This document shows positions 1 to 9,923 of a DNA stretch of 64,000 nt, one piece after another. How positions within the stretch are numbered: position 1 is the first letter of the stretch; each line of letters opens with the position of its first letter. The DNA comes from an uncultured Alphaproteobacteria bacterium (lineage in GTDB: Bacteria > Pseudomonadota > Alphaproteobacteria > SP197). The notes under the pieces were generated by a model that was not told the DNA's origin, did not search any database, and saw only the letters and a list, made by a program, of their open reading frames with translations. Made by a program: the position numbers and the translations under genes. Where the stretch lies: contig OY282363.1 in the NCBI GenBank assembly GCA_958295695.1, positions 434,001 through 498,000 on the forward strand. Reading direction: 5' to 3'.

Positions 1-1092
1 CGCGGCGCGCGCCCGCCCGCGCGACGGACCCGCGGGGTCGAGCACGAGCGCGCCGGCGACGGTGCGCCGCGCCGACCGGTCGCGCAGCACGAGCCGGTCG
101 CCCCGCGCGGCGACGAGCGGCGTGTCGGTCACGAGCTGCGCCAGTCCCCGGCCGCCGGGCTCGATCCCGCCGCCCTCGAGCAGCGCGAGCCTGCCCGTCG
201 CGCGGCCCGAACCGTGATGGGCGTGGACCGGAGTCCCGTGCTTGAGGCCGGCGGTTTCCTCCGGCAGCAGGAAAACCTCCACGTCGGTCCGGCGGGACGG
301 CGCGAGGATGCCCGGCGTGACGACCCAGTCGCCGCGCGCGGCCTCGTCGCGGTCGATCCCGGCGAGATTCAGCGCCGCGCGCTCGCCCTTCCTCGCGCGT
401 CCGGCCGCGGCGTCCTGGACGCGCAGACCGCGGATCCGGACCTCGCGGCCCCGCGGAAGCAGGACCAGCCGGTCTCCGACGCCCGCCTCGCCCGCGTGCA
501 CCGTCCCCGTGACCACGACGCCCGCGCCCCTGACGACGAACGCCCGGTCGACCGCCAGACGGAATCCGCCCGCGGTCCCGGCCGGCGGCAGGCGTCCGGC
601 CCGCGCCTCGAGGGCCTCGCGCAGCTCCGCCACGCCGATGTTCGCGGGCGCGGCGGTCTCGATCGCGTCGGCGGGCCCGATCCCGGACGCGCGCAGCAGC
701 GCCCGGACGTCCGCGGCCACGCGGTCGAGCCGTTCCCGGCCGGCGCGGTCGGCCTTGCTGAGCGCGACCAGGCATTCCGTCACGCCCAGGAGGGACAGCA
801 CGACGGCGTGCTCGCGGGTCTGGGGCATCACCCCGTCGTCGGCCGCCACGACCAGCAGGCCCAGATCGATCCCGGCGACGCCCGCGACCATGGTGCGCAC
901 GAACCGTCGGTGGCCCGGCACGTCGATGAAGCCGATCGTCCGGCCCGAGGGCAGGGGCAGGTAGGCGAAGCCCAGGTCGATGGTGAGCCCGCGCGCCTTC
1001 TCCTCCGGGAGGCGGTCGGTGTCGACGCCGGTCAGCGCGCGGACGAGCGTCGTCTTGCCGTGGTCGACGTGGCCCGCCGTCGCGACGATCAT
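1..1092 (-). CDS. selB: Selenocysteine-specific elongation factor SelB (partial, 3' end beyond left edge)
   Basis: GTPase that delivers Sec-tRNA to the ribosome at UGA codons followed by a SECIS hairpin. The 364 visible residues start with the GTPase P-loop GHVDHGKT (residues 7-14), then DVPGH (about 57-61) and SKAD, all in the SelB-type spacing, with the SelB-like stretch [20 protein letters not shown] after the P-loop. The start ATG overlaps the selA stop as ATGA, so the two are translationally coupled. The C-terminal winged-helix domains that bind the SECIS lie outside the window. No tRNA-Sec or obvious selenoprotein gene is seen here. Confidence 0.93.
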   Translation of the reverse strand, partial: MIVATAGHVDHGKTTLVRALTGVDTDRLPEEKARGLTIDLGFAYLPLPSGRTIGFIDVPGHRRFVRTMVAGVAGIDLGLLVVAADDGVMPQTREHAVVLSLLGVTECLVALSKADRAGRERLDRVAADVRALLRASGIGPADAIETAAPANIGVAELREALEARAGRLPPAGTAGGFRLAVDRAFVVRGAGVVVTGTVHAGEAGVGDRLVLLPRGREVRIRGLRVQDAAAGRARKGERAALNLAGIDRDEAARGDWVVTPGILAPSRRTDVEVFLLPEETAGLKHGTPVHAHHGSGRATGRLALLEGGGIEPGGRGLAQLVTDTPLVAARGDRLVLRDRSARRTVAGALVLDPAGPSRGRARAA

Positions 1093-2459
1093 GGAACCCG
1101 CAGCGCGGCGAGCTGGTCGAGGAACAGGGCCTCGTCGTCGAGGCAGCGCAGGTCCAGCCGGAGCGCGCGGTCGCGGAGGGAGGCGACGACGGGCCGGGGC
1201 AGGCGCCGGAACGCGCCGGCCAGCCCGCGCAGCCTGGCGTCGGCGCCCCGGCCGCCCCGGCCGGGGCGGATGGCGAGGCCGGCGCTGTCGAGCGCCTCCA
1301 CGGGCAGCGCCCCGCCGCCGATCTGGCTCCTCAGCCGGACCGTCTCGACCGCGAAGGCCTCCCCGACGGCGCGCTCGACGGCCGGCTTCAGCCGGGCGGC
1401 CTGCTCGGCGATCCCGTCCGCGGGCCGCGTCAGGAGACGCAGGGCGGGAAGGCGCTCCGGCAGGCGGTCGGGGTCTTCGTAGAGCGCCAGGGTCGCGTCG
1501 AGCGCGGCGAGCGTCATCTTGCCGGCCCGCATGGCGCGCTTCATGGGGTTCCGCGCGAGCCGCCGCACCAGGCCGGCGCGGCCCACGACGAGGCCGGCCT
1601 GCGGCCCGCCCAGCAGCTTGTCGCCGCTGAAGGTCACGAGGTCGGCGCCGCGGTCCAGCGCCTCGGCCACGGTCGGTTCCCTGGGCAGGCCCCAGCGCGC
1701 GAGGTCCACGAGCGTCCCGCTTCCGAGATCGACGGCGAGAGGCAGGCCGCGGGCGTGGGCCAGGCCGGCGAGGTCCGCCGCCGGCGTCTCCGCCGTGAAG
1801 CCCCGGATGACGTAGTTGCTGGCGTGGACCTTCAGCAGCAGCGCGGTCTCCGGGCCGATGGCGGCTTCGAAGTCGCGCTTGTGCGTCCTGTTGGTGGTTC
1901 CGACCTCGACGAGGCGGCATCCGGCGCGGGCCATGATGTCGGGCATGCGGAAGGCGCCGCCGATCTCGATCAGCTCGCCGCGGGAGACCGGGACCTCCTT
2001 CCCGAGCGCCAGGGTGTTCAGGAGGAGGAGCACGGCCGCGGCGTTGTTGTTGACCGCCAGGGCGGCCTCGGCGCCGGTCAGCCGCCGGAGCCGCTCCTCC
2101 ACGGCCGCGTCCCGCTCTCCGCGCCGGCCGCGCTCCAGGTCGAATTCCAGGTCGCTCGCGCCGCGCGCCGCGTCCGCGACGGCGGCGACCGCCTCGTCGG
2201 CCAGGGGCGCGCGCCCGAGGTTGGTGTGCAGCACCGTGCCGGTGAGGTTGAAGACGGGGCGGGGTCCGGTCTCCATGCGTCCCAGACAGAACGCCTCGGC
2301 GCGCGCGGCCAGGGCGCCGGCGGACATATCGGCGGCGCCGTCCAGCGCCGACCTCAGCGCGGAGACCGCGAGCCGGTGGCCGAACGTCGCGACGAGCGGG
2401 GCGATCTCGGCGGCGCGGAGCAGCCGTTCGACGGACGGCGGGCGGCGGGCTCGGGACAT
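1089..2459 (-). CDS. selA: L-seryl-tRNA(Sec) selenium transferase SelA
   Basis: PLP enzyme that converts Ser-tRNA(Sec) to Sec-tRNA(Sec) using selenophosphate; cytosolic homodecamer. The 456-residue protein has the usual length. The N-terminal domain begins with PPSVERLL; the PLP lysine is Lys281 in [10 protein letters not shown], preceded by VDLGSGTL. I chose ATG at 2459 because a GGAG lies just upstream and the family N-terminus begins there; an in-frame start at 2495 would add 12 unlikely residues. It is the first gene of the selA-selB operon, divergent from the ligase gene at 2616. Confidence 0.93.
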   Translation of the reverse strand: MSRARRPPSVERLLRAAEIAPLVATFGHRLAVSALRSALDGAADMSAGALAARAEAFCLGRMETGPRPVFNLTGTVLHTNLGRAPLADEAVAAVADAARGASDLEFDLERGRRGERDAAVEERLRRLTGAEAALAVNNNAAAVLLLLNTLALGKEVPVSRGELIEIGGAFRMPDIMARAGCRLVEVGTTNRTHKRDFEAAIGPETALLLKVHASNYVIRGFTAETPAADLAGLAHARGLPLAVDLGSGTLVDLARWGLPREPTVAEALDRGADLVTFSGDKLLGGPQAGLVVGRAGLVRRLARNPMKRAMRAGKMTLAALDATLALYEDPDRLPERLPALRLLTRPADGIAEQAARLKPAVERAVGEAFAVETVRLRSQIGGGALPVEALDSAGLAIRPGRGGRGADARLRGLAGAFRRLPRPVVASLRDRALRLDLRCLDDEALFLDQLAALRVP

Positions 2460-2615
2460 GGGGGGCTCCACGCACGGTGTCGCTGGCGCGAGCATAGGGC
2501 AGGGGCCCGTTCCGGCAAAATCGTCCGGGCGGCGCGCCGCCGCAAGCCGGGAGGGCCGCGTTCGCGTCCCCGGAACGGTTCCAACGCGGCCGGAACCGCT
2601 CTAGCTTTGCGCGCC

Positions 2616-4718
2616 ATGAGGGACCATGTCCTCCGACCGCTGCTGGAACCGGCCTCGATCGCGCTCGTCGGCGCGTCCGCCCGCGAGGGGTCCTTCGGCC
2701 ACGCCACCCTCAAGAACCTCGCCAATCCGCGCTTCGCCGGCGCGGTCCATCCGGTCAATCCCGGCTATGACGAGATTCTCGGCCTGCCCTGCTTTCCCGC
2801 GCTCGCCGACATCCCCGGCGGCGTCGAGCACGCGGTGCTGTCGGTCTCCAACGCGGGCGTCGAGGCGGCGCTGGTCGACGCCGTCCGGCGGGGCGTCCGG
2901 TCGGCCACCATCTTCGGCAGCGCCTACCTCGAGGGCGACACGGGCGAACCGAAACTCAGGGAACGGCTGCGGGCCATCGCCCGCGAGGCCGGCGTCCTGG
3001 TCTGCGGGGCCAACTGCATGGGGTTCGTCAATTCCCTGTCGGGCGTGCGCGCGACATGGATAGACGTCGAGGACGACGCCTGGTTCGAGCCCGGCGCCAT
3101 CGCGCTCATCAGCCATTCGGGGACCTGCTTCCTGACCCTCCAGTTCGTCGATCCGCGGCACCGCCACAACCTCTGCGTGTCGGCCGGCCAGGAGCTCACG
3201 GTGACGGCCGCCGACTACATGGACTACGCGCTGGAGCAGGAGAGCACGCGGGCCATCGCGCTCTTCCTCGAGACGGTGCGGGACCCCGAAGGCTTCCTGG
3301 CCGCGCTCGACAAGGCCGTCGCGCGCGACGTTCCGGTCGTCGCCATCAAGGTGGGCCGGACCGAAAGGAGCGCCGAGCTGGCCCGGAGCCACTCCGGCGC
3401 CCTGGCGGGCGACGACGCCGCCTACGAGGCGGTCTTCGACCACTACGGCGTGCTGCGCGTCGACTCCTGGGACGAGCTGGCGGCCACGACGCGCCTCCTG
3501 TCGCACCGCAAGACGCTCGCGCCCGGCGGGCTCGCGGGCGTCATGGATTCCGGGGGCGCCCGGGGTATGCTGATCGACATGGCCGACAGGATGGGCGTGC
3601 CGCTCGCCGACATCGGACCCGACACGGCCGGGACGCTCGCCGGCCTGCTCGAATACGGGCTCGAACCGGTCAACCCGACCGATATCTGGGGCACCGGGCG
3701 CGACTGGGAGAACGTGTGCGTCGGCTGCATGGGGGCGCTGGCCGACGACGGCGATTCGGCGCTGACGGGCATGTTCTCCGACCTCGGCTTCATCGACCGG
3801 GACGGCTGGAACCTTCTGGATCTGGCCGAGGAGGTCGACGGGCGGACGGAGAAACCGGTCTTCATCTGCCAGCACTGGAGCCGGTCGCTCAACCCGGCCG
3901 CCGTCGAGCGGGCGAAGGACAGCCCCGTCGTCGTGGTCGACGGCACGGAGACCTTCCTGACCGCCGTGAAGCTCGCCATGCGGCGCCGCGACCGCATCGA
4001 CGACGGCCCCGGCGACATCGCGCCCGCGCCGTCCGGCGACGTCATCGCCCGCTGGCGCGCGCGTCTGGCCGGGGGCGCTCCCCTCGACGAGAACGCCGGG
4101 CTCGACCTGCTGGCCGACTTCGGCGTCGCGGTCCCCGCCCGCCGGATCGCGACAAGCGAGGACGAAGCCGCCGCGGCCGCCGGGACGATCGGATACCCCG
4201 TCGTCCTGAAGACCGCCGAGGCGGGAATCCTCCACAAGAGCGACGTGGGCGGCGTCAGGACCGGCCTCGCCGACGAGGACGGCGTGCGGACGGCCTGGCG
4301 CGACATGGCCCGCCGCCTGGGTCCGCGGACGCTCGTGGCGGCGATGGCGCCCGGGGGCGTCGAACTCGCCGCGGGTCTGGTCGTCGACGCCCAGTTCGGC
4401 CCGCTCGCGATGGTCGCCGCCGGCGGCGTCCTGATCGAGGTCGTGAAGGACCGGCGCTTCCTCCTGCCGCCCGCGGGCCGCGCCAGCGCCCGCCGCGCCG
4501 TCGACCGCCTCGCCTGCCGGCCGCTACTGGACGGCGTCCGGGGCGCCCCGGCCGCGGATGTCGACGCGGTCTGCGACGCCGTCGCTCGGCTGTCCGTGCT
4601 GGCGGAGACCCTGGGCGACCTGATCGCCGAGCTCGACGTCAATCCGCTGATCGCGGGTCCGGAGGGCTGCGTGGCCGTCGACGCCCTGGTCGCGCCGGCG
4701 AAGGCCGGACCGTCATGA
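2616..4718 (+). CDS. Acyl-CoA synthetase (NDP-forming) / acetate-CoA ligase family
   Basis: Fused alpha-beta enzyme of the ADP-forming acetyl-CoA synthetase family, making or using an acyl-CoA with nucleotide phosphorylation. In the 700 residues, a CoA-binding Rossmann domain comes first (residues about 8-130, GASAREGSFG then HPVNPGY), followed by two flavodoxin-like ligase domains carrying SHSGALAG (258-265), and a C-terminal ATP-grasp domain (about 470-700, LKTAEAGILHKSDVGGV and ELDVNPLI). Its stop overlaps the start of the epimerase gene (ATGA), so they share an operon. The substrate cannot be read from sequence; neighbours suggest catabolism of an amide- or hydantoin-derived acid. Confidence 0.85.
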   Translation: MRDHVLRPLLEPASIALVGASAREGSFGHATLKNLANPRFAGAVHPVNPGYDEILGLPCFPALADIPGGVEHAVLSVSNAGVEAALVDAVRRGVRSATIFGSAYLEGDTGEPKLRERLRAIAREAGVLVCGANCMGFVNSLSGVRATWIDVEDDAWFEPGAIALISHSGTCFLTLQFVDPRHRHNLCVSAGQELTVTAADYMDYALEQESTRAIALFLETVRDPEGFLAALDKAVARDVPVVAIKVGRTERSAELARSHSGALAGDDAAYEAVFDHYGVLRVDSWDELAATTRLLSHRKTLAPGGLAGVMDSGGARGMLIDMADRMGVPLADIGPDTAGTLAGLLEYGLEPVNPTDIWGTGRDWENVCVGCMGALADDGDSALTGMFSDLGFIDRDGWNLLDLAEEVDGRTEKPVFICQHWSRSLNPAAVERAKDSPVVVVDGTETFLTAVKLAMRRRDRIDDGPGDIAPAPSGDVIARWRARLAGGAPLDENAGLDLLADFGVAVPARRIATSEDEAAAAAGTIGYPVVLKTAEAGILHKSDVGGVRTGLADEDGVRTAWRDMARRLGPRTLVAAMAPGGVELAAGLVVDAQFGPLAMVAAGGVLIEVVKDRRFLLPPAGRASARRAVDRLACRPLLDGVRGAPAADVDAVCDAVARLSVLAETLGDLIAELDVNPLIAGPEGCVAVDALVAPAKAGPS

Positions 4719-5641
4719 GCGGCCCGCCCTTCGACCGCGTGGCGGTCACCGGCGGAAGCGGGCGCCTGGGCCGCTGGGTCGTGCGCGAGCTGATGGACGA
4801 TTGCGACGTCCGCGCGATCGACCTCGAGCCGTCGCCCGAGGACGTGTCCTTCGTCGAGGCCGACGTGCGCGACATCGACGCCGTGCGCGGCGCGCTCCGG
4901 GGCTGCGACGCCGTCGTCCATCTCGCCGCCCTCGACGACGGCGCCGTCGCGGAAGAAGAAGCCTTCATCGACGTCAACCTGCGCGGGACCTGGCATGTGC
5001 TGCAGGCGTGCGAGGAGCTCGGCGTCGGCCGGGTCGTCCTCGCCTCGAGCGTGGCCGCGGTGGGGCTCGGCAAGGACAACCCGCCGTCGGAGCTGCCGGC
5101 GCCGGTCGATACGCCGCCCGCGCCGCGTTCGTCCTACGGCGTCACGAAGCTGGTCTGCGAGGAGTTCGCCCGGACCTTCGCGCGCCGGGGGCCGATGGAG
5201 GCGATCTGCCTGCGCCCGGCGCTCGTGGCCCAGCCCGACATCGCCTATTCGATCGCGAAGATCGCCGCCGGGATGGAGGGCGTCGATCCGCCTCCGCCGG
5301 CCGCGGGCCGGGACTGGCGCGAGTTGCGGGCCGCGCTTTCGCCGACCCGCGCCGTCGTCTCGCCCGCCGACGCCGCGCGCGCCTTCCGCGCCGCGCTCAC
5401 GGCCCGGGGCGTCCGTTTCGGCGTCTACTTCGTGACGGGGCCCGACACGTGCGGCCACGGACCCACCGTCGATCTGGTCGCGGAAGGGTTCGGCGTCGCG
5501 CCGGAGATCGCGCGTCCCTCGGTCTACGCCGACGATCCCCGGGCCAGCGCCTACGACCTCGCCCCCGCCCGCGAGGACCTGGGGTGGGAGCCGCGGGACC
5601 GCTGGGCCGACCACCTCGCCCGCGCGATCGCGGCGGGCTGA
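4715..5641 (+). CDS. NAD-dependent epimerase/dehydratase family protein (extended SDR)
   Basis: Soluble NAD(P)-binding oxidoreductase or epimerase of 308 residues. The N-terminal Rossmann motif TGGSGRLG sits at residues 12-19, DVRD and HLAA follow, and the catalytic YxxxK reads SYGVTK near residue 143 with the upstream Ser in ASSVAAVG. The C-terminus resembles sugar-nucleotide epimerase ends (DLGWEPRD). It is translated from the ATGA overlap with the upstream ligase and lies 18 bases before the amidohydrolase gene. The substrate is unknown. Confidence 0.82.
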   Translation: MSGPPFDRVAVTGGSGRLGRWVVRELMDDCDVRAIDLEPSPEDVSFVEADVRDIDAVRGALRGCDAVVHLAALDDGAVAEEEAFIDVNLRGTWHVLQACEELGVGRVVLASSVAAVGLGKDNPPSELPAPVDTPPAPRSSYGVTKLVCEEFARTFARRGPMEAICLRPALVAQPDIAYSIAKIAAGMEGVDPPPPAAGRDWRELRAALSPTRAVVSPADAARAFRAALTARGVRFGVYFVTGPDTCGHGPTVDLVAEGFGVAPEIARPSVYADDPRASAYDLAPAREDLGWEPRDRWADHLARAIAAG

Positions 5642-5659
5642 CATGGAGGGCGACGCGCC

Positions 5660-7150
5660 ATGGACGAGATGACGGTCCTGCGGGGCGGCCTCGTGCTCGA
5701 CGCGGAGTCCCGCGTGGCCGGCCGCCGCGACATCCTGGTCGCCGCCGGCGTCATCCGGGAGGTCGGCCCCCCCGGCATGGCCGCGCCCGAGGGCGCGCCG
5801 GAGCGCGACGTTTCGGACCTCATCGTCATTCCCGGCCTCGTCAACGCGCACACCCACGGACACGGCAGCTTCGCCAAGGGCCGGGGCGACCTGTGGTCGC
5901 TGGAGCTGCTGCTCAACGCCGGCCCCTGGATCGGCGCGGAGCGGAGCCACGAGGACAAGTATCTCGCCACCCTGCTGAACGCCGCCGACATGATCCGGCG
6001 CGGCTGCACGGCGGTCTACGACCTCACCTGGGAGCAGCCGCGCCCCAGCGTCGAGGGCATGCACCGGGTGGCGCGGGCCTACGACGCCATCGGCATGAGG
6101 GCGCTGGTCGCGCCCATGATGGCCGACCTCTCGTTCCACGAGGTCGTGCCGGGGCTGCTCGAGAGCCTGCCCGCCGACCTGCGCGGGACGGTCGAGGGCT
6201 GGCGGCTCGATCCCTTCCAGTCCTCGATCGACGCCTGCCGCGACGTCCTCGCCACCTGGCCGTTCGACACCGGCCGCATCCGCTTCGGGCTCGCGCCGAC
6301 CATTCCCATGCACTGCACCGACGCCTTTCTCGTCGCCTGCGCCCGGCTGTCGGACGAGTTCCAGTGCCCGGTGCAGACCCACATGGCCGAATCGAAGCTC
6401 CAGGCGCTGGTGGGCCGGGACCGCTACGGCAAGACGCCGACCGCCCATTTCGACGACCTCGGCCTCGTCACCGACCGCTTCACCGCGGGCCACGGCGTCT
6501 GGCTCGACGACGACGACATGAAACGCCTGGCCGACCGCGGCGCGTCGGTCGCCCACAACCCGGGGAGCAACATGCGGCTGGGTTCGGGCCTCGCCGCCGT
6601 GCGCGCCCTGGTCGGGGCGGGCGTCAACGTGGGCCTGGGCTCGGACGGCTCGAACTCGTCGGACAACCAGAACATGGTCGAGGCCATGCGCCTCGCGGCC
6701 TACGTCTCGCGCGTCCTGACCCACGACCCGCGCGAATGGGTGTCCTCGGCCGAGGCCCTCCGGATGGCGACGGCGGGGGGCGCCCGGGCGATGGGGTTCG
6801 ACGGCTCGATCGGGCGCGTCGCCGAGGGCTTCAAGGCCGATCTCGCGTTCCTCGACTTGCGCGATCTCGCCTATGTCCCGCTCAACGACCCCTTCAACCA
6901 GCTCGTCTACGCCGACGACGGCGCCTCGGTGACGCACGTCATGATCGACGGCCGCTTCGTCTACGAGGACCGCCGCTTCACCACGATCGACCTGGAGCGG
7001 ACGATCGCCGAGGTCGAGGCCGCGAAGGAGCGGCTCGACCGCGCCACGGCGGACCGCAAGGAGGTCGTCGCCGCCCTGGAGCCCCTGGTGGCCGACCACT
7101 GCGTCTGCTTTTCCGCCCGGCCCTATCACGTCCGCCGGACCTTGCTCTAG
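5660..7150 (+). CDS. Metal-dependent amidohydrolase/deaminase, AtzA-TrzN/MtaD-like
   Basis: Hydrolytic deaminase or dechlorinase of the cyclic-amidohydrolase superfamily, 496 residues, cytosolic. Metal ligands are visible: HTHGH near residues 63-67, QTHMAESK, AGHGVWL and GSDGSNSSDNQ, with AHNPGSN typical of the SAH/guanine deaminase and AtzA branch. GGAGG about nine bases before the ATG supports the start. It sits between the epimerase and the hydantoinase genes, all on one strand, consistent with a pathway opening N-heterocycles. Exact substrate cannot be assigned. Confidence 0.85.
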   Translation: MDEMTVLRGGLVLDAESRVAGRRDILVAAGVIREVGPPGMAAPEGAPERDVSDLIVIPGLVNAHTHGHGSFAKGRGDLWSLELLLNAGPWIGAERSHEDKYLATLLNAADMIRRGCTAVYDLTWEQPRPSVEGMHRVARAYDAIGMRALVAPMMADLSFHEVVPGLLESLPADLRGTVEGWRLDPFQSSIDACRDVLATWPFDTGRIRFGLAPTIPMHCTDAFLVACARLSDEFQCPVQTHMAESKLQALVGRDRYGKTPTAHFDDLGLVTDRFTAGHGVWLDDDDMKRLADRGASVAHNPGSNMRLGSGLAAVRALVGAGVNVGLGSDGSNSSDNQNMVEAMRLAAYVSRVLTHDPREWVSSAEALRMATAGGARAMGFDGSIGRVAEGFKADLAFLDLRDLAYVPLNDPFNQLVYADDGASVTHVMIDGRFVYEDRRFTTIDLERTIAEVEAAKERLDRATADRKEVVAALEPLVADHCVCFSARPYHVRRTLL

Positions 7151-7178
7151 TCTGGCGCGCGGCGGAAGGAGGCGGAGG

Positions 7179-8519
7179 ATGCGATTCGATCTGGTGGTGA
7201 GGGGCGATCTGGTCCTCGCCGACGGCGTTTGCGAGGACGGCTGGGTCGGCGCGAGGGACGGCGCGGTCGCCGCGCTCGGCCGGGGCGAGCCCCCCGACGC
7301 GGCCGAGACCGCCGACCGCCGCGGTTGCCTCGTCTTTCCCGGGGCGGTGGACGGACAGACCCACGCCGGCTCGATCGAGGGTTTCGGCGGCCTCGGGGAC
7401 CTGAGCCGCGGCGCCGTCGCGGGCGGCGTCACCACCATCGTCGACATGCCCTTCGACGAGCCCGACCCCGTCTGGAGCCCGGACCTGCTGGAGGCCAAGA
7501 TCGAGACGGCCAACGCCGTCGCCCGCTGCGACGTGGCGCTCTACGGCTCGGTGAAGAAACGGGTCGAGACCGGCCAGATCGCGGCGCTCGCCGACGGCGG
7601 CGTCTGCGCCTTCAAGATGTCCACTTACGAATCGAACCCCCACCGTTTCCCGCGCATCCCGCACCACGAGATGGCGCGGGCCTTCGCGGCCATCGCGGAG
7701 ACCGGGCTCCCGGTCGCGGTCCACAACGAGGACCAGGAGGTGGTGGACGACGCCATCCGGCGGTTCAGGGACGCCCGGCGGACGGGCGCGGACGTCCATC
7801 ATCCCAGCCGCCCGCCCCTGGCGGAGCTGCTCGCCAACGCGGCGATCCTGGAAATGGGCGCCCAGACGGGCGCGCGGGCGCACATCGTGCACTCCTCGCT
7901 CGCCCGCGGCTTCGACATGGCGCGCCAGTACCGCGAGCAGGGCTTCGAGGCGACCTGCGAGACCTGCATCCACTACCTCGTCTTCGACGAGGACGACGTC
8001 CTGGAGCGCGGCGCGCGCGCCAAGGTGAACCCGCCCATCCGGCCCGACCAGCGGGAGGCCATATGGCGGCGGCTGGCCGGGGGCGACGTGGCCTTCGTCT
8101 CGTCGGACCATTGCTCGTGGCCGCTGGAGCGCAAGCCCGACGACGACATCTTCGCCGCCGCGCCGGGCGCGCCGGGCGTCGAATGCCTGCTGCCCGCCAT
8201 GCTGACCGCCTGCGAGGAGCGCGGCCATGGGCCGGGCGTGGCGGCCGGGATGATCTGCGAGGCGCCGGCCCGCCATTTCGGGCTCTGGCCCAGGAAGGGG
8301 GCGATCGGGATCGGCGCCGACGCGGACTTCGCCATCGTCGCGCGCGAGCGCTACCGCCACGACGACGCCACGCTCCACTGCGAGCTGGCGCCCTGGAGCC
8401 CCTACCACGGCATGGAGTTCTCCGGCCGCGTGCGCGAGGTCTGGCTGCGCGGGACGAAGGTTTTCGACGGCGACGTGCTGGCGCGGCCCGGCGACGGCGC
8501 CTTCGTGAGGCCCGCCTGA
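7179..8519 (+). CDS. Hydantoinase/dihydropyrimidinase/allantoinase-family cyclic amidohydrolase
   Basis: Opens hydantoin-like rings to N-carbamoyl amino acids. The 446-residue protein has the carbamylated-lysine segment CAFKMSTYE, the ligand His in AVHNED and AHIVHSS, and the metal Asp in SSDHCSW. The usual DxHxH at the first strand reads DGQTH, so the first His is replaced by Gln. GGAGG precedes the ATG. Directly downstream come a hydantoin racemase and, after an inserted R-M pair, a D-carbamoylase, which together support the hydantoin assignment over allantoinase. Confidence 0.85.
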   Translation: MRFDLVVRGDLVLADGVCEDGWVGARDGAVAALGRGEPPDAAETADRRGCLVFPGAVDGQTHAGSIEGFGGLGDLSRGAVAGGVTTIVDMPFDEPDPVWSPDLLEAKIETANAVARCDVALYGSVKKRVETGQIAALADGGVCAFKMSTYESNPHRFPRIPHHEMARAFAAIAETGLPVAVHNEDQEVVDDAIRRFRDARRTGADVHHPSRPPLAELLANAAILEMGAQTGARAHIVHSSLARGFDMARQYREQGFEATCETCIHYLVFDEDDVLERGARAKVNPPIRPDQREAIWRRLAGGDVAFVSSDHCSWPLERKPDDDIFAAAPGAPGVECLLPAMLTACEERGHGPGVAAGMICEAPARHFGLWPRKGAIGIGADADFAIVARERYRHDDATLHCELAPWSPYHGMEFSGRVREVWLRGTKVFDGDVLARPGDGAFVRPA

Positions 8520-8523
8520 CGCC

Positions 8524-9186
8524 ATGGCCGGCCGCATCCTCGTCATCAACCCGAACTCCAGCGCGGACGTCACGGAACGCATGTCGCGCGCCCTCGACGG
8601 CCTGCGGTTCGCGGACGGCCCGGCGATCGACTGCGTGACGCTGGCGGAGGGGCCGCCCGGCGTGGAGACCGACCGGCACATCGCCGAGGTCGCCGGCCCG
8701 GTCGTCGCCGCGGTCGAGCGCGAGCGGGACGGGACGTCGGCCTTCGTCATCGCCTGCTTCAGCGACCCCGGGCTCCACGCGGCCAGGGAGGCGAGCCGCG
8801 CGCCGGTCTACGGCATCGCCCGGTGCGCCTACGCCGCGGCGGTCGCCACCGGCGAGCGCTTCGGCGTGATCTCCATCCTCTCGGGCGCGCTGCCGCGCCA
8901 CCGCCGCCAGATCGCCTCGCTCGGGCTGACGGAGAGGCTGGCCGCCGACCTGGCCATCGACATGGGCGTCGCCGAACTGGCCCGGGAGCGCAAGGTGCTC
9001 GACCGCATGACCGCCGTGGGGGCCTCGCTGAAGCGCGACCACGGCGCCGATGTCGTCATCATGGGCTGCGCCGGCATGGCGCAGTACCGGCGCGCCCTCG
9101 AGCAGCGCCTCGGCGTCCCGGTCATCGAGCCCACCCAGGCCGCCACGGCCGCGGCGCTCAACGCGGTCCAGGCCGCGGGGATCTAG
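8524..9186 (+). CDS. Aspartate/glutamate racemase family, hydantoin racemase-like (HyuE type)
   Basis: Predicted to racemise 5-substituted hydantoins so that a stereoselective hydantoinase can use both enantiomers. The 220-residue protein starts with the family signature INPNSS (residues 8-13) and carries the two catalytic cysteines in IACFSDPG and MGCAGMAQ, plus the C-terminal EPTQAA. It starts five bases after the hydantoinase stop, so the two are co-translated. An alternative is an allantoin racemase; the neighbouring carbamoylase favours hydantoin. Confidence 0.87.
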   Translation: MAGRILVINPNSSADVTERMSRALDGLRFADGPAIDCVTLAEGPPGVETDRHIAEVAGPVVAAVERERDGTSAFVIACFSDPGLHAAREASRAPVYGIARCAYAAAVATGERFGVISILSGALPRHRRQIASLGLTERLAADLAIDMGVAELARERKVLDRMTAVGASLKRDHGADVVIMGCAGMAQYRRALEQRLGVPVIEPTQAATAAALNAVQAAGI

Positions 9187-9329
9187 AGCCGGAAGACGAG
9201 AACTCCCTCTTTTCGCGACGGGCTCGTCCGGCGTCGCGCCGGTCCTCGCGTCTTCCCCCTTCCTCGGTCGCGCCGACAGGGTTTCACCCGGACTTTCGGA
9301 GAGCTCGCCGACCGCGAGCTCCTCCCCCG

Positions 9330-9923
9330 TCAGCGGAACGCATCGGGGTTTCGCTCTTTCACGCAACCGGCGAGACGATCGAAAAAGGCGGTCATGTCGG
9401 GCGCGGCGATCGTGCGCGGACCCTTGGAGAAATCGACTTCCACGATGGCCGAGGCCTCCACCGTGCCCGCGGCCCAAGCGGGCGCGTCGCGGCCGGACAG
9501 CCGCTCGATGGCCTCGCGGAAGAAATCGATCCAGCGCGTCCCGTCCCGCCGCAAGCCGCTCCCGGTCGTATTGAAGACCATGATGTAGCCGGTGACGATT
9601 TCCGGGGACCGCAACTGGACGTTCGCCATCTCGCCCGTCAACTCATCGACGCGGTTCGGGACCGTCCCGGCGATGTTGCGCAACAACGATTTGAGGCTGA
9701 CGCCGAGACGCGCCTTGCCGTCGCTCGGCCACCCCACGTCCCACGCCTTGGACCGCCCGACGCCCGGCACGGGGCGTTCCCTGGCGGCGTCGGCGAGACC
9801 GCGCCGCGCCAGTTGCTCCACGCACATGTCGGCCAGCACGGCGAGCCTGTTGGGCGACTGCCGTTTCTTCTCGACGACCGCGATCCGGTAGAGATCGTCA
9901 ACGGCGTCTTGCAAGGAGATCAT
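9330..9923 (-). CDS. Type II restriction endonuclease (PD-(D/E)xK-like)
   Basis: Predicted partner endonuclease of the DNA methyltransferase just upstream; 197 residues. A PD-(D/E)xK-type core is suggested by AWDVGW followed by GVSLKSLLRN (SLK providing the catalytic Lys) and the stretch TVPNRVDELTGE, a pattern I know from small type II enzymes. I chose the ATG at 9923, which overlaps the methyltransferase end by 26 bases and has AGGAG close upstream. Lower G/C-ending codon use than neighbours suggests horizontal transfer. The recognition site is not predictable. Between it and the racemase (9187-9329) I see nothing. Confidence 0.72.
   Translation of the reverse strand: MISLQDAVDDLYRIAVVEKKRQSPNRLAVLADMCVEQLARRGLADAARERPVPGVGRSKAWDVGWPSDGKARLGVSLKSLLRNIAGTVPNRVDELTGEMANVQLRSPEIVTGYIMVFNTTGSGLRRDGTRWIDFFREAIERLSGRDAPAWAAGTVEASAIVEVDFSKGPRTIAAPDMTAFFDRLAGCVKERNPDAFR

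Noticed and set aside
3443..7513. Very long open frames opposite real genes (for example 3443-7513 on minus, 15625-19992 on plus, 48232-52968 on minus).
   Set aside because: They are shadows caused by high GC, rich in Arg, Pro, Gly and His, and cross several well-identified genes.
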